NCBI GenBank assembly: GCA_003326195.1
Contig: LXQE01000075.1
Span: forward strand, 195,917 to 259,916
Direction: 5' to 3'
DNA length: 64,000 nucleotides
Origin: Nostoc punctiforme NIES-2108
GTDB lineage: Bacteria > Cyanobacteriota > Cyanobacteriia > Cyanobacteriales > Nostocaceae
Shown: piece after piece, positions 35,471 to 45,303 of the stretch
Layout: every line of letters begins with the position of its first letter
Numbering within the stretch: position 1 is the first letter of the stretch
Translations under genes and position numbers: made by a program
The notes under the pieces: generated by a model
The model's database searches: none
Told to the model about the DNA's origin: nothing
Seen by the model: only the letters and a program-made list of their open reading frames with translations

Positions 35471-36433
35471 ATGTCAGGAACTACGTCAAATTCAGAAATG
35501 CAATATCGAGTACTCGGTAGTACAGGAGAGAAAGTTTCCGCTATCGGATTGGGTGGTTGGCACATTGCCTTAAAGCATGTTGATGAACAACTGGCTATCC
35601 GTATTGTGAGAACAGCCATTGATCGCGGCATCACCTTTATGGATAACAGTTGGGATTACAACGGTGGAGCGAGCGAAATTCGTATGGGAAAAGCGCTCCG
35701 CGATCGCTATCGGGATAAAGTGTTTCTGATGACGAAAATCGATGGTCGCTCTAAGAAGGAAGCTGCAAAACAATTAGACGAATCACTCAAACGTCTGCAA
35801 GTTGATTGCATCGATCTTGTTCAGCATCATGAAATGATTCGATACGAAGATCCCCATCGAATTTTTGACCCAGAAGGAGCGAATGCTGCCTTCATTGAGG
35901 CACGAGAAGCTGGAAAAATCCGATACATTGGCTTCACTGGGCACAAAGATCCCCATATTCATTTACATACACTGGAAGTTGCAGCTGCTAATGGATTTAA
36001 ATTTGATGCAGTGCAGATGCCGCTGAATGTCATGGATGCCCACTACCGAAGCTTTGCAAAGCTGGTTGTACCAGAACTTGTGAAACAAAATATCGGCGTT
36101 TTGGGGATGAAAAGCTTGGCAAATGGTATTCTTTTACGGTCAAAGACTGTAACGCCAATTGAGTGTTTACACTATGCTTTGAATCTGCCGACATCGGTTG
36201 TGATTACCGGAATTGACAGTATGGAGATTCTAGAGCAAGCTTTTGAAGCAGTGCGGACGTTCCAGCCAATGAATGACGAGCAAGTGCGATCGCTCTTAGC
36301 AAAAACGGCAGAAGCAGCATCACGCGGCGAGTTTGAACCTTTCAAAACCTCATCAATTTTTGACAGCACTGCCCAAAATCCAGATTTGCTAGGAGAGGAA
36401 CCAGAGCGCATTCAGCAATTGATGTCAGCATGA
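35471..36433 (+). CDS. Aldo/keto reductase
   Basis: 320 residues of the NAD(P)H-dependent aldo/keto reductase TIM barrel. Landmarks are the RVLGSTGEKVSAIGLGGWHI start, FMDNSWDYNGGASE with catalytic Asp and Tyr, LMTKIDG with the Lys, and LVQHHEMI with the His. The substrate is unknown. ATG 35471 has GGAG 8 bases upstream. An ALHYALNLP-like segment (LHYALNLPTSVVITGID) and the C-terminal extension fit a subgroup often annotated as predicted oxidoreductase. Monocistronic. Confidence 0.88.
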   Translation: MSGTTSNSEMQYRVLGSTGEKVSAIGLGGWHIALKHVDEQLAIRIVRTAIDRGITFMDNSWDYNGGASEIRMGKALRDRYRDKVFLMTKIDGRSKKEAAKQLDESLKRLQVDCIDLVQHHEMIRYEDPHRIFDPEGANAAFIEAREAGKIRYIGFTGHKDPHIHLHTLEVAAANGFKFDAVQMPLNVMDAHYRSFAKLVVPELVKQNIGVLGMKSLANGILLRSKTVTPIECLHYALNLPTSVVITGIDSMEILEQAFEAVRTFQPMNDEQVRSLLAKTAEAASRGEFEPFKTSSIFDSTAQNPDLLGEEPERIQQLMSA

Positions 36434-36582
36434 TGCTTTCTTAGTGTTGTCTGGGGAGGAAGTTCACGCATCGACTATGCTAAGTAGATAAACAAAATTA
36501 ATTACACAATGTCATTGCGAACGCTTCGCTCGCAATGACTGTAATGCTGTAAACTCCTTAGATTGTAATTGTGATCGCCACG

Positions 36583-36772
36583 CTATTGAATGTAACCTCT
36601 TGCAATGCCATTGTTGTGGCTGACAATGCGATTGTTTCAACTTGCAATGCTATTGTTGTGGCGGACAATGCGATTGTTTCAACTTGTAATGCCATTGTTG
36701 TGGCGAACAATGCGATTGTTTCAACTTGCAATGCCATTGTTGTGGCTGACAATGCCATTGTTTCGACTTGCA
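36583..36772. repeat. Tandem array of 42-bp units (2 x 21 bp), second locus
   Basis: The anchor AATGCYATTGTTGTGG begins at 36604, 36646, 36688 and 36730, an exact 42-base period, ending with a half unit at 36751. Each unit divides into AATGCCATTGTTGTGGCTGA and AATGCGATTGTTTCAACTTG (each plus one base). Several frames stay open on both strands and give 14-residue repeats; no start signals support a gene. Confidence 0.88.
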
Positions 36773-36883
36773 AAAATTAACTCACGCTTTTTTAACCTTG
36801 TTCAATCTAAAAAACTCACTTTACTGTTAGAATATTTGTTTTAATGGGCACATTAAAGCTATACAATATATCAGTATGCCTAT

Positions 36884-37258
36884 ATGCCCGCCCAAGATAA
36901 AACCCGCCGTCTCCCTTCTCAGTTAATTAGTCAAGATATAAACTCATTGCACGGTTTGCAAACCATCAGCACATACAACACAAGCCGTACTGATGCCTCT
37001 GTAGAAAAATTACAGCAAACTTATCAGACTATGTTGGCGCAGCAACAATCCGAAACCGAGAAACTAACTTTATACCGTTCTGCTGCCGATGCTGCGCGAT
37101 TAGCAGAATGGGAATTTCATAATGCTGTATTAGCCATGAAAGAAGTAATTCGTGGGCAATATGGCTCAGATAGCGATCAAGCTCAAGCAGTTGGACTGAA
37201 GAAAAAATCAGAACGCAAACGCCCCAATCGTAAAAAGTTAGTTGCCATCCCAAGTTAA
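36884..37258 (+). CDS. Hypothetical protein with coiled-coil-like centre
   Basis: 124 residues. Residues about 38-100 look like a long helix or coiled coil (VEKLQQTYQTMLAQQQSETE onward), and the C-terminus is very basic (KKKSERKRPNRKK). No named family. It starts at ATG 36884 after a short repeat array. Confidence 0.55.
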   Translation: MPAQDKTRRLPSQLISQDINSLHGLQTISTYNTSRTDASVEKLQQTYQTMLAQQQSETEKLTLYRSAADAARLAEWEFHNAVLAMKEVIRGQYGSDSDQAQAVGLKKKSERKRPNRKKLVAIPS

Positions 37259-37495
37259 TTAACTGAAGGGCGATCGCTAACTTTTCTCTCAGTACAATCG
37301 CCCATATAGAAAAACTGTAAACTGTTGAATTCGACCTTTAATTACCAGGATATAATCTTTACTCAAAATTCAATCTATCAAAATAGTGAATTCCTTTCAT
37401 AACTATTGATGCGAGAACTTCTATCTAGGGATCGATATGACTCATAAGCTAAATGAAGTAGAAATAGTATACTAAATCACATGAGATTGTATTGT

Positions 37496-37942
37496 ATGAA
37501 ATCCAATTATGTTGCAAAACAGCTTTCCACCGTAAAACGCTGGATGGCCACAGCGCTGTTTTGTATGTTAGCGATCGCTTTCGTTTGGCAAGGTGCATTT
37601 TTCTCGAACACCTCAGCAATGGCTGATCCCGCAGCAACCTTGATTGCATCATCAGACGCAGGCGATCGCGCTCAAGATAAAGCCAGTAGAGATGCTGGAC
37701 GAACCAAAAATTTCATTGATGATACGGCAGATAAAGTTAAAGACGCTGCCAAGAGCAATGCCAGTAAAGTTGACCAATCAACAGAGAATGGTAGTTTTGC
37801 TGAACGCAAAGCCAAGAAAGATGCCGCTACAATTCAGAAAAGAGCAAATGAAGATGCATCTCGGACTAAAGAAGCAGTAGATAAAACAAAAAATGCTGTT
37901 GAACGTACTGTTGATAGCATCAAGGATGCTTTTGGTAAATAG
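37496..37942 (+). CDS. Exported, charged repetitive protein (LEA/CsbD-like appearance)
   Basis: 148 residues from ATG 37496 (an in-frame ATG at 37481 adds five). A signal peptide is evident: basic MKSNYVAKQLSTVKR, hydrophobic WMATALFCMLAIAFVW, then a likely cleavage after SAMA. The mature part has no cysteines or hydrophobic core and consists of short amphipathic repeats rich in Lys, Asp and Ala (DKVKDAAKSNASK, RTKEAVDKTKNAVERTVDSI), resembling late-embryogenesis-abundant or apolipoprotein-like helices. A stress role is possible but unproven. A terminator follows. Confidence 0.65.
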   Translation: MKSNYVAKQLSTVKRWMATALFCMLAIAFVWQGAFFSNTSAMADPAATLIASSDAGDRAQDKASRDAGRTKNFIDDTADKVKDAAKSNASKVDQSTENGSFAERKAKKDAATIQKRANEDASRTKEAVDKTKNAVERTVDSIKDAFGK

Positions 37943-37990
37943 AGAATAGACATAGCAATCCTATTGGATTTGTGAAAATCCAAAGCTTTA

Positions 37991-38030
37991 GATTTCCGTC
38001 TTCTTAAAGAAGTCGGAAATCTTGTCGTTT
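37991..38030 (+). terminator. Rho-independent terminator after the exported repetitive protein
   Basis: GATTTCCGTCTTCTT, a short loop, then AAGAAGTCGGAAATC and a T-rich tract, about 50 bases past the stop codon. Confidence 0.75.
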
Positions 38031-38697
38031 ACGAATAATTTCGGAAATTCTAAGTTTACGTCAATATGATTACAGCTATAGGTAGCTAAACCATTCTGGT
38101 ACGGTAGCACAGATAGCTCTGCGCCCCTATAGGTAACTTTAGTTAAAACCTCATTTCCAGGCGGAAACTGTTAACGAGACATAGAAATATTTGCTAAATA
38201 AATGAAGTTAGATAGAATAATCAAGTAGCTTTAGATACACGTTTGTCACACCTGTAGGAACAAGCGATCGCTGATAAAATTAGCTGTTGTCACCGAAGAT
38301 AATAAGAAACTATTGTTAAATATTTACCAGCAATTATGCTAGATATATAGTTAGAAATAAAAGATTTGACTTTCTTTCGTACTAACTTAAAAAAGCAAAA
38401 TTGAGTAATCTGCTTAGGGTATTTCCGCAAAATACTTCTAAAAAATTCGTTTTTCTATACGGATTACAGAAAATTTTTAAGTAGCATTACCCATGCAAAA
38501 ATGTGCTATAACTTTAACTGATTGCAACCTTATTTGACGAATTGTTAATGGTTAACAAACTTTTCGCCATTATCAATTACGAAATTATACTTTCCGCTAC
38601 AACTTAGTAACAATGTAAGACTTTGATTCTGTGAACAACCCGACCGTGGGAAAATCAAAATACCGAAACTCGAAGTTAGAGAGGAAAACCTTATAAT
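38031..38697. other. Long leader/intergenic region before dxs
   Basis: About 670 bases without a credible gene. AT-rich, with one HIP1 site near 38265 and a GTAGCACAGATAGCTCTGCG-like short repeat near 38105. It probably includes the dxs promoter and leader; the elements are not assignable by eye. Confidence 0.4.
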
Positions 38698-40605
38698 ATG
38701 CATCTGAGCGAAATCACCCATCCTAATCAGTTGCACGGTTTATCTGTTCGCCAACTGCAACAGATTGCCCGTCAGATTCGAGATAAGCATCTTCAAACAG
38801 TAGCAGTTAATGGTGGACACTTGGGCCCAGGGTTGGGTGTTGTCGAATTAACACTAGGACTTTACCAAACACTGGACTTAGATCGGGATAAAGTGATTTG
38901 GGATGTAGGACACCAGGCTTATCCCCACAAACTGCTTACAGGACGTTACGATCACTTCCACACCCTCAGACAAAAGGACGGAGTTGCAGGTTATCTCAAA
39001 CGGGGTGAAAACAAGTTTGACCACTTTGGGGCTGGACACGCTTCTACAAGTATTTCAGCAGCATTGGGTATGGCTTTAGCGCGAGACTTGAAAGGGGAAA
39101 AATTTAAAGCCGTTGCTGTGATTGGCGATGGGGCACTCACTGGCGGTATGGCTTTAGAAGCCATCAACCATGCCGGACACATGCCGAAAACTAACCTGTT
39201 GGTTGTTCTCAACGACAACGACATGTCCATATCTCGCAACGTCGGCGCGATTCCTCGCTATCTCAACAAAATGCGCCTCAGCCAACCGGTGCAATTTATT
39301 AAAGATAATCTTGAAGAACAATTTAAGCAAATTCCCTTCGTGGGTGAATCCCTGTCACCCGAACTCGGACGCATCAAAGAAGGTATGAAGCGCTTGGCTG
39401 TTCCGAAGGTAGGTGCAGTTTTTGAAGAACTCGGCTTTACCTACATTGGGCCAGTGGATGGGCATAATCTCGAAGAATTGATTGCCACCTTCCAACAAGC
39501 ACATCAGATACCAGGCCCAGTTTTGGTACATGTGGCGACAATCAAAGGCAAAGGTTATGAAATTGCCGAACTAGATCAAGTTGGCTACCACGCCCAAAGC
39601 CCCTTTAACGTAGCAACTGGCAAAGCGATTCCTTCTAATAAACCCAAACCCCCAGCTTATGCCAAAGTCTTTTCTCACACTTTGGTAAAACTTGCCGAAC
39701 AAAACCCGAAAATCGTCGGCATTACTGCGGCGATGGCAACGGGGACAGGTTTAGATAAACTTCAGGCAAAACTGCCGAATCAGTATATAGATGTAGGCAT
39801 TGCGGAACAACACGCAATCACTCTAGCAGCAGGACTTGCAACCGAAGGTATGCGCCCCGTTGCGGCTATTTATTCCACCTTTCTGCAACGCGCCTACGAC
39901 CAGATAATTCATGATGTCTGCATCCAAAACCTGCCAGTATTCTTCTGCTTGGATCGGGCCGGAATCGTGGGATCTGATGGCCCCACCCACCAAGGTATGT
40001 ATGATATAGCCTATCTGCGTTGTATTCCCAACATCGTAATCATGGCACCCAAAGACGAAGCCGAACTGCAAAGCATGGTAGTAACTGGTGTTGAGCATAC
40101 CAGTGGCCCGATTGCGATGCGCTACCCTCGTGGCAATGGCTACGGCGTTCCCTTGATGGAAGAAGGTTGGGAACCTTTGGAAATCGGCAAAGGCGAGATT
40201 CTGCGTACAGGCGATGATGTGTTAATCGTTGCTTATGGCACAATGGTCTATCCGGGGATGCAAGCGTCTGAAATTCTCAGCGAACACGGCATTGAAGCAA
40301 CTGTAATTAATGCCCGTTTCGTTAAGCCTTTGGATACCGAGTTGATTTTACCTTTAGCGAAGAAAATCGGCCGTGTTGTCACCTTAGAAGAAGGCTGTGT
40401 GATGGGTGGCTTTGGTAGTGCGATCGCGGAAGCTTTACTAGATGCAGATATTCTCGTTCCTGTCAAGCGATTTGGTGTACCAGATGTGTTAGTAGATCAC
40501 GCTGAACCCAATGAATCAAAGGCAGAACTAGGTTTAACTAGCCATCAAATAGCAGAGAGAGTGTTGCAAGCTTTCTTTAAGCAGCAAGTATCGGCTGTCG
40601 TCTAG
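38698..40605 (+). CDS. dxs: 1-deoxy-D-xylulose-5-phosphate synthase
   Basis: 635 residues. Dxs condenses pyruvate and glyceraldehyde 3-phosphate using thiamine diphosphate, the first and usually flux-controlling step of the MEP pathway for carotenoids, the phytyl tail and quinones. Visible landmarks are [13 protein letters not shown], the thiamine-diphosphate motif [18 protein letters not shown] ending in [25 protein letters not shown], and [15 protein letters not shown]. Start ATG 38698 with GAGAGGAAAA upstream. It is followed by a clear terminator, so it is monocistronic. Confidence 0.97.
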   Translation: MHLSEITHPNQLHGLSVRQLQQIARQIRDKHLQTVAVNGGHLGPGLGVVELTLGLYQTLDLDRDKVIWDVGHQAYPHKLLTGRYDHFHTLRQKDGVAGYLKRGENKFDHFGAGHASTSISAALGMALARDLKGEKFKAVAVIGDGALTGGMALEAINHAGHMPKTNLLVVLNDNDMSISRNVGAIPRYLNKMRLSQPVQFIKDNLEEQFKQIPFVGESLSPELGRIKEGMKRLAVPKVGAVFEELGFTYIGPVDGHNLEELIATFQQAHQIPGPVLVHVATIKGKGYEIAELDQVGYHAQSPFNVATGKAIPSNKPKPPAYAKVFSHTLVKLAEQNPKIVGITAAMATGTGLDKLQAKLPNQYIDVGIAEQHAITLAAGLATEGMRPVAAIYSTFLQRAYDQIIHDVCIQNLPVFFCLDRAGIVGSDGPTHQGMYDIAYLRCIPNIVIMAPKDEAELQSMVVTGVEHTSGPIAMRYPRGNGYGVPLMEEGWEPLEIGKGEILRTGDDVLIVAYGTMVYPGMQASEILSEHGIEATVINARFVKPLDTELILPLAKKIGRVVTLEEGCVMGGFGSAIAEALLDADILVPVKRFGVPDVLVDHAEPNESKAELGLTSHQIAERVLQAFFKQQVSAVV

Positions 40606-40631
40606 TTAATTTAAGTCAGAATAGTTTGATA

Positions 40632-40661
40632 AAAATAACCCCAAAATTTGGGGTTATTTTC
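40632..40661. terminator. Bidirectional Rho-independent terminator between dxs and the lyase gene
   Basis: AAAATAACCCCAAAA/TTTTGGGGTTATTTT, a near-perfect palindrome with A and T tracts at the ends, lying between convergent genes. It can serve both. Confidence 0.88.
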
Positions 40662-40699
40662 ATGAAGATACTGAAAACCCCTCTGAAATTTATAGCAGT

Positions 40700-41881
40700 T
40701 TACACAGTTGGTTCATGGTATTTGACTCCTCGTTTTTGATGACGGTCATTAGCAACAATAGGATAAACAATGCTGCGTAACCGATTAATTGCACCGACAG
40801 GACGATGCACTGCTAGACCATTCCCAGGAGAAAAACTGAGATTTTCCCCAAAGTCATTTTCTTTGGCAGAATTAACTTTCTGATGCTTAACTGTTAGACG
40901 ACCAACTGTAATAAAGGGTGATTCCTCTTCATTCCAAACAATAGTAGTATCATCAATAGACATTTCTGGGCTAGTTTGAAATTGAATTTGAAAGTCCCAA
41001 CAATATTCAGCATCAGGCTTTGCTAAAGCTTGAATAATATCCTCTCGGTAGTAGTTGTCCTCTGAACCTGCGGCTTTGGCACGCTGAAGCTCACTTTCTG
41101 GTCTAGATTCGAGAGGAAGTTGTTGATGAGGTGGTTGACTGGAAACTGGAGTAAATGCATATTTAATTACAACCGGATATTCCACAGGAACTCGACCTGG
41201 TTTATAGGGATCAAAATCAGATTTGAGTCCCAAAGAATATGCTGAAGCACTCCAATAGCGTTCTGTGAGCAAACTCTTGGGAAACCGTTTGAAACTAGTT
41301 TGTAAAAGAGTGGATTCGTAGGGATGTAACTTTAGCCAAAAAAGTACCAACAGCTTAAAAAGCGGAAACAGCCCTGCTCGATAAACCGTCACAAAAAAGC
41401 TATGGAAGTCTTTGATGGTTCTAACAAAAAAGAATTCGGTATTGTGGACAATAATATCTTGGGTTTTTAACTCGTGACTTTGCGGTAGTCTTTCTCCTTC
41501 TACCCCTATCACCTTTACGGACATGGAGCGTGTATCTCCCTCATAATCATTCTTTACTGAAAACGCTCCATTTGCAAATCGTAGCCAAACCGGATATTGT
41601 TTGGGATTTGCAAATAAACCTTGTTTTAGGGAAATGGCTTGAAGTTGAGCTTCAGTTAATGAAGTGCGTTTGCTCAATTCCTGTTTAATTGCTGCTTCAT
41701 CAAAGTCAAAGATTTCTAGAGTTCCTTGTACAGCAGCGTTGGTTTTAGAGTGGGTATCTCTCTTTGCAGTTTTTTTCTTCTCACCTCCGTAAAGATTTTC
41801 CATATTCTTTTTGACTAGCTCACTCATGAGAGCGCAATATTTGGCTTCGTCTTTTTCTGGGTATTCGGTAAATAATTTCAT
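40700..41881 (-). CDS. Catalase-related heme protein, probable fatty-acid hydroperoxide lyase
   Basis: 393 residues of the catalase-like fold, shortened like allene oxide synthase/hydroperoxide lyase relatives. The distal-side His lies in RDTHSKTNAAVQG (His44, preceded by Thr as in the fatty-acid-metabolising subgroup), followed by WLRFANG. The proximal heme Tyr is in RLRSIVYPI near the C-terminus. The adjacent upstream gene encodes a COX-like dioxygenase with the YRWH motif. The same gene order was described in Nostoc punctiforme, where this protein cleaves linoleate 10S-hydroperoxide to C8 alcohols including 1-octen-3-ol and an oxo-decenoic acid. The activity is inferred from that precedent. 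Confidence 0.85.
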   Translation of the reverse strand: MKLFTEYPEKDEAKYCALMSELVKKNMENLYGGEKKKTAKRDTHSKTNAAVQGTLEIFDFDEAAIKQELSKRTSLTEAQLQAISLKQGLFANPKQYPVWLRFANGAFSVKNDYEGDTRSMSVKVIGVEGERLPQSHELKTQDIIVHNTEFFFVRTIKDFHSFFVTVYRAGLFPLFKLLVLFWLKLHPYESTLLQTSFKRFPKSLLTERYWSASAYSLGLKSDFDPYKPGRVPVEYPVVIKYAFTPVSSQPPHQQLPLESRPESELQRAKAAGSEDNYYREDIIQALAKPDAEYCWDFQIQFQTSPEMSIDDTTIVWNEEESPFITVGRLTVKHQKVNSAKENDFGENLSFSPGNGLAVHRPVGAINRLRSIVYPIVANDRHQKRGVKYHEPTV

Positions 41882-42129
41882 TTTTTTAAACTTAGAATTA
41901 GTTAATCAATTGAGTTTATTACAAGGTGCATAGGCGCATCCCGCCGTAAGCATCGCTTGCAGTTATTTTCTAGTCAGTTTCGAGAACTATGTTGAAATTG
42001 CGAAAGTTTTGGTGACAAAGTGATGAGGGTATTATTAAGAGCGATCGCTCCACCAACGTTTATCTACAAGATGCTATATATAGCAAGCTTTGAGATTACA
42101 GGTAAAGCGATCGCATTAAAAACCGATGT

Positions 42130-43761
42130 TTATTGAAGGTCAAAAGTAACTTTGTACTTTCTGTCTGAGCGAGGGACGTTGCGATTAACTAAATCTGAAA
42201 CTGTGTTGGTATTTTGAATTATTTCCCAACCCACATGAGAAAAAGTCTTTTCATTGAAGATATTGGGTGATAGTAAAGGATTAGTTAGCGCTTGAGAAAA
42301 GGCATCAATCCCAATTAAGCGTGCTACTAGGGAAGGAATAGTTGAATTTTTCCGCCCATCCTCGGCGTAAAGCCCCACAAAGAATTCAATATTATCAACA
42401 TGACCATATAATTCTTTGAGTTTCTCTTGAACAAATTCATCGCCGCTAATTTGCTCAAATCTCGTCACTCTGGGGAAACCACACAATTGGCGATAATCGT
42501 TGTAGCTTGCTAATTGCAGTTGCCGTCCTAGTTTAATAGCGGGTAACTCGGTTAACTCAACCAATATATCAGGCGTGTTGAATAAACCAATTTTTGTACC
42601 TGCTTGAGAACAAGTTTCCTCCATCAATGCGCCCAAACCTTGATCGATGAACATCTTGTTGTTCCAGAGAGATGCAGCAATATGGGTCGGTTTCCCGTTA
42701 TATTTAAAAGTTTCTGGAATCGCGCTATGCCAGCGATAAACAAAGTCAAACTCAATTGCCATGTAATTAGGACGATGCCAACTTTCCTTAGTAAAAGCTT
42801 CAGGATCGGCAAACAACTTAAAGTGATAAGGAGTTATGTGGTTAATGTACTCCTCCATAATGATTTTGAGAATAATCGCCATGAGAATATTTCTCGCGGT
42901 TTGGAAGAGGCGTTCATCATCCCAATCTGGATAATTGCTTGCTAATTCATCACAAAGACGATTATGCTCGCGGAAACATAGAGTATTGAGCATGACATAG
43001 CCAATTTGCACATTTGCTCGTTCTACTCCCATCGCAAACAGATATTGTTTTTTTTCTACGGGTTGCCTTTTTTCATCATTGACAGGTTCATAAAGACCCT
43101 CAAATTGAGCGTCAACTTTACCCTGCGCTGGATCGGCATAATAAAACAAGGGATATTCTTCTTCTACACCATCTTGGCGCTTAAGTTTTTGAGATTTTAG
43201 TTTACCTCCTTCAAAGCTTCTTAAAAGGTGTGTTTGTTTTCTGGTTAAACCATAAACATTACACAAATCAATCTCATGGTTGGAAGTATTTTTTAATTTA
43301 TTATAGTGATCGAGGCGGAGAAAACTATCAGTAAACCACTGCACCCAATAGGGAAACAGCATAGTTGATTTGGTAGAATAAATGGTTTTACCATCTCTTT
43401 TACGAAATAAGATAGCTAGGTCTTCTACTTTTGGTAAGTTGCCCTCAGCGTTTAACTTGGGATCTGGTGGTAAATGTCGTCCGGTATAAGTGCGATCGTT
43501 GAGTGATTCCCAGGAAGTATAAGCATCAGTTTTCTTAGGAATTTTAGTATCTGGAATATACTCATCTAGAGTCATCATACTGTAGGCATTAGGACGAGTC
43601 GGAATTTTGTAGATGAGACTATTGAGTAGAGTTTTGTTAACTTTACGCTTTATAGATTCGTTACTTTGTAGAAGTTTCCAAATCGGTTTAAAGTTTGTTA
43701 AAACTAATGTTTGAATTTTGTTACCTAACCCGTCTTTAGATGTATCTCTTTTTCCAGCCAT
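42130..43761 (-). CDS. Cyclooxygenase-like heme dioxygenase, probable linoleate 10S-dioxygenase
   Basis: 543 residues of the animal heme peroxidase superfamily. The segment REHNRLCDELASNYPDWDDE and FQTARNILMAIILKIIMEEY match cyclooxygenases, and VYRWHSAIPETF carries the catalytic Tyr and proximal His in the YRWH arrangement reported for the Nostoc linoleate 10S-dioxygenase. It would add O2 to oleic or linoleic acid to give the 10S-hydroperoxide used by the lyase downstream (248-base gap, same strand). No signal peptide seen. Start ATG 43761. Confidence 0.9.
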   Translation of the reverse strand: MAGKRDTSKDGLGNKIQTLVLTNFKPIWKLLQSNESIKRKVNKTLLNSLIYKIPTRPNAYSMMTLDEYIPDTKIPKKTDAYTSWESLNDRTYTGRHLPPDPKLNAEGNLPKVEDLAILFRKRDGKTIYSTKSTMLFPYWVQWFTDSFLRLDHYNKLKNTSNHEIDLCNVYGLTRKQTHLLRSFEGGKLKSQKLKRQDGVEEEYPLFYYADPAQGKVDAQFEGLYEPVNDEKRQPVEKKQYLFAMGVERANVQIGYVMLNTLCFREHNRLCDELASNYPDWDDERLFQTARNILMAIILKIIMEEYINHITPYHFKLFADPEAFTKESWHRPNYMAIEFDFVYRWHSAIPETFKYNGKPTHIAASLWNNKMFIDQGLGALMEETCSQAGTKIGLFNTPDILVELTELPAIKLGRQLQLASYNDYRQLCGFPRVTRFEQISGDEFVQEKLKELYGHVDNIEFFVGLYAEDGRKNSTIPSLVARLIGIDAFSQALTNPLLSPNIFNEKTFSHVGWEIIQNTNTVSDLVNRNVPRSDRKYKVTFDLQ

Positions 43762-43839
43762 AATTGTTTTTACTTGTTTTCAGTTTTGGATTCAATACAC
43801 TCGGATTTTCTCTGCTTCGATTAGCCAAATTCATTCAAA

Positions 43840-44847
43840 TTATTTCAGTTTGGAAATAATCTTTTGTAGATTTTTTGGTCGATAGTCCTTGCGACTTTTC
43901 AAACGGTAGATCGCACTTTCATGAAGGTCTTCAATGACATCGCTGACCTCACGAAACTTAATTCCTGCTAATTTAAAGAATCCAGCATCGTTCTTAAAAT
44001 CACATTCATAATTAGGGTTAATGCCTGTCGGAATCACATTTGGATCTAAGTCAAGCCCTAATTCGAGTACACTGATGGAATCAATCATCCACTGTAAGGC
44101 AGCATCTGATAACCCACTGTGTTCTTCGGTTCCACCACCAACGCAACCGTGTACGCCTGGAAACCACTTTTGAATCACCCGCTGGTTTTCAGCATCAGGA
44201 TGCTTTTTCATGGGAGTGACATCAAAGATTTCACGGATTTCGTCAATCGCCATTGCGTGCAATGCATTCTGAACACATTTGTTTAAAGTAGTGTCATGAA
44301 ATCTGTAGCGCATATTAAGCTGTTTGCTTAACCTACTAAAGGCTGGTATCCCAGGAATACCAAGGGCACCAACGGTGTCAAAACAACCGAGTAAAGTGAT
44401 CGGGACGCGATCGCCATAAGCTTGACGGTATTCTACTGCTGTCTTATCCTTGGGTTTAATACCCCGGTTACGGTAAAGCTCGTAGGCTTCATGTGCTTTA
44501 GTAACATGGGGGCGATCTAGAAGACCAGAGCAATAGATCATGCCGGCTAAACTTCTAACTGTGTAAGCACCGCGACTGAAACCGAACAAATAGATTTCGT
44601 CACCAGAAACATAATTGAGACTAAGAAATCGGTAACAATCTTCTATATTTCTATCGATTCCTAGTCCAGTAGCTCCGCCTAAAACCTTTTGACCCTCGGT
44701 TCCAATGCCCTCGTCATAAAAGACGATTTGTGTAACCCCGTCACTGGCAATCGATTTCACAGATTGAGCTAGCTTTACCACATTGCTTGGATAACGACTG
44801 GTTAACTGTTGCCAAGTTCCATCACAGCAAATAACAAGACGTTTCAT
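43840..44847 (-). CDS. DUF2235 alpha/beta hydrolase, possible lipase feeding the oxylipin genes
   Basis: 335 residues. DUF2235 is the catalytic domain shared with Tle1-type phospholipase effectors. The start RLVICCDGTW and the nucleophile elbow GFSRGAYTVR (Ser91) are typical. It lies 78 bases upstream of the dioxygenase on the same strand, so it is probably co-transcribed. A plausible role is to free fatty acids from membrane lipids for the dioxygenase; this link is inferred from position only. Confidence 0.85.
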   Translation of the reverse strand: MKRLVICCDGTWQQLTSRYPSNVVKLAQSVKSIASDGVTQIVFYDEGIGTEGQKVLGGATGLGIDRNIEDCYRFLSLNYVSGDEIYLFGFSRGAYTVRSLAGMIYCSGLLDRPHVTKAHEAYELYRNRGIKPKDKTAVEYRQAYGDRVPITLLGCFDTVGALGIPGIPAFSRLSKQLNMRYRFHDTTLNKCVQNALHAMAIDEIREIFDVTPMKKHPDAENQRVIQKWFPGVHGCVGGGTEEHSGLSDAALQWMIDSISVLELGLDLDPNVIPTGINPNYECDFKNDAGFFKLAGIKFREVSDVIEDLHESAIYRLKSRKDYRPKNLQKIISKLK

Positions 44848-45094
44848 AGTTCTATTTCAAAGGCTTTGAATAATTAGTTAAACTTTTATCAAAGTGTAAA
44901 TTCGCCATTTAGTTAGGACAAAAGCATTTTATATATCAACTCAGAAACGCTGATATTTTATAAATGCTTTAGCGAAATATCCTCTCACTTTTCTAATGAA
45001 AATGCAAGGACAGTTAAGACAGTTAAGCAGGAAATTAAATAAATAAATATTAAGTAATCACCCGCGCCGCAAAATTATCAATAGCTAAAAATAG
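44848..45094. other. Intergenic region upstream of the DUF2235 gene
   Basis: No gene seen; it probably contains the promoter of the oxylipin cluster on the minus strand. Confidence 0.35.
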
Positions 45095-45223
45095 TTAGGG
45101 ATTTCCAAATAAAACAATATCCCAAAGCTGACGCAAAAATTCTCTCTATTTCTCTTCTCTCTGCGTTCTCTGCGTCTCTGTGGTTAGTTTATTTGGATAA
45201 TTTATTTCTTGGAAATCCCTTAA
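45095..45223. mobile_element. Inverted-repeat element family B, copy 2
   Basis: 129 bases. The ends TTAGGGATTTCCAAATAAA and (read inward) TTAAGGGATTTCCAAGAAA form a terminal inverted repeat. The core is a CTCTCTGCGTTCTCTGCGTC stretch followed by TCTGTGGTTAG. It matches the decayed copy at 1928-2070 along its length. No coding capacity. Confidence 0.72.
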
Positions 45224-45303
45224 TTGAATTTTGTTTTTTAAAATGAAATCATCTAAGTGCATTAAAGTAAAAACTATTGACCCTTTACTAACGACCTTTT
45301 TCT

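Noticed and set aside
36558..36844. Open frames on both strands across the AATGCCATTG array
   Set aside because: Same reason: openness follows from a 42-bp period. No start signal or conserved flank.
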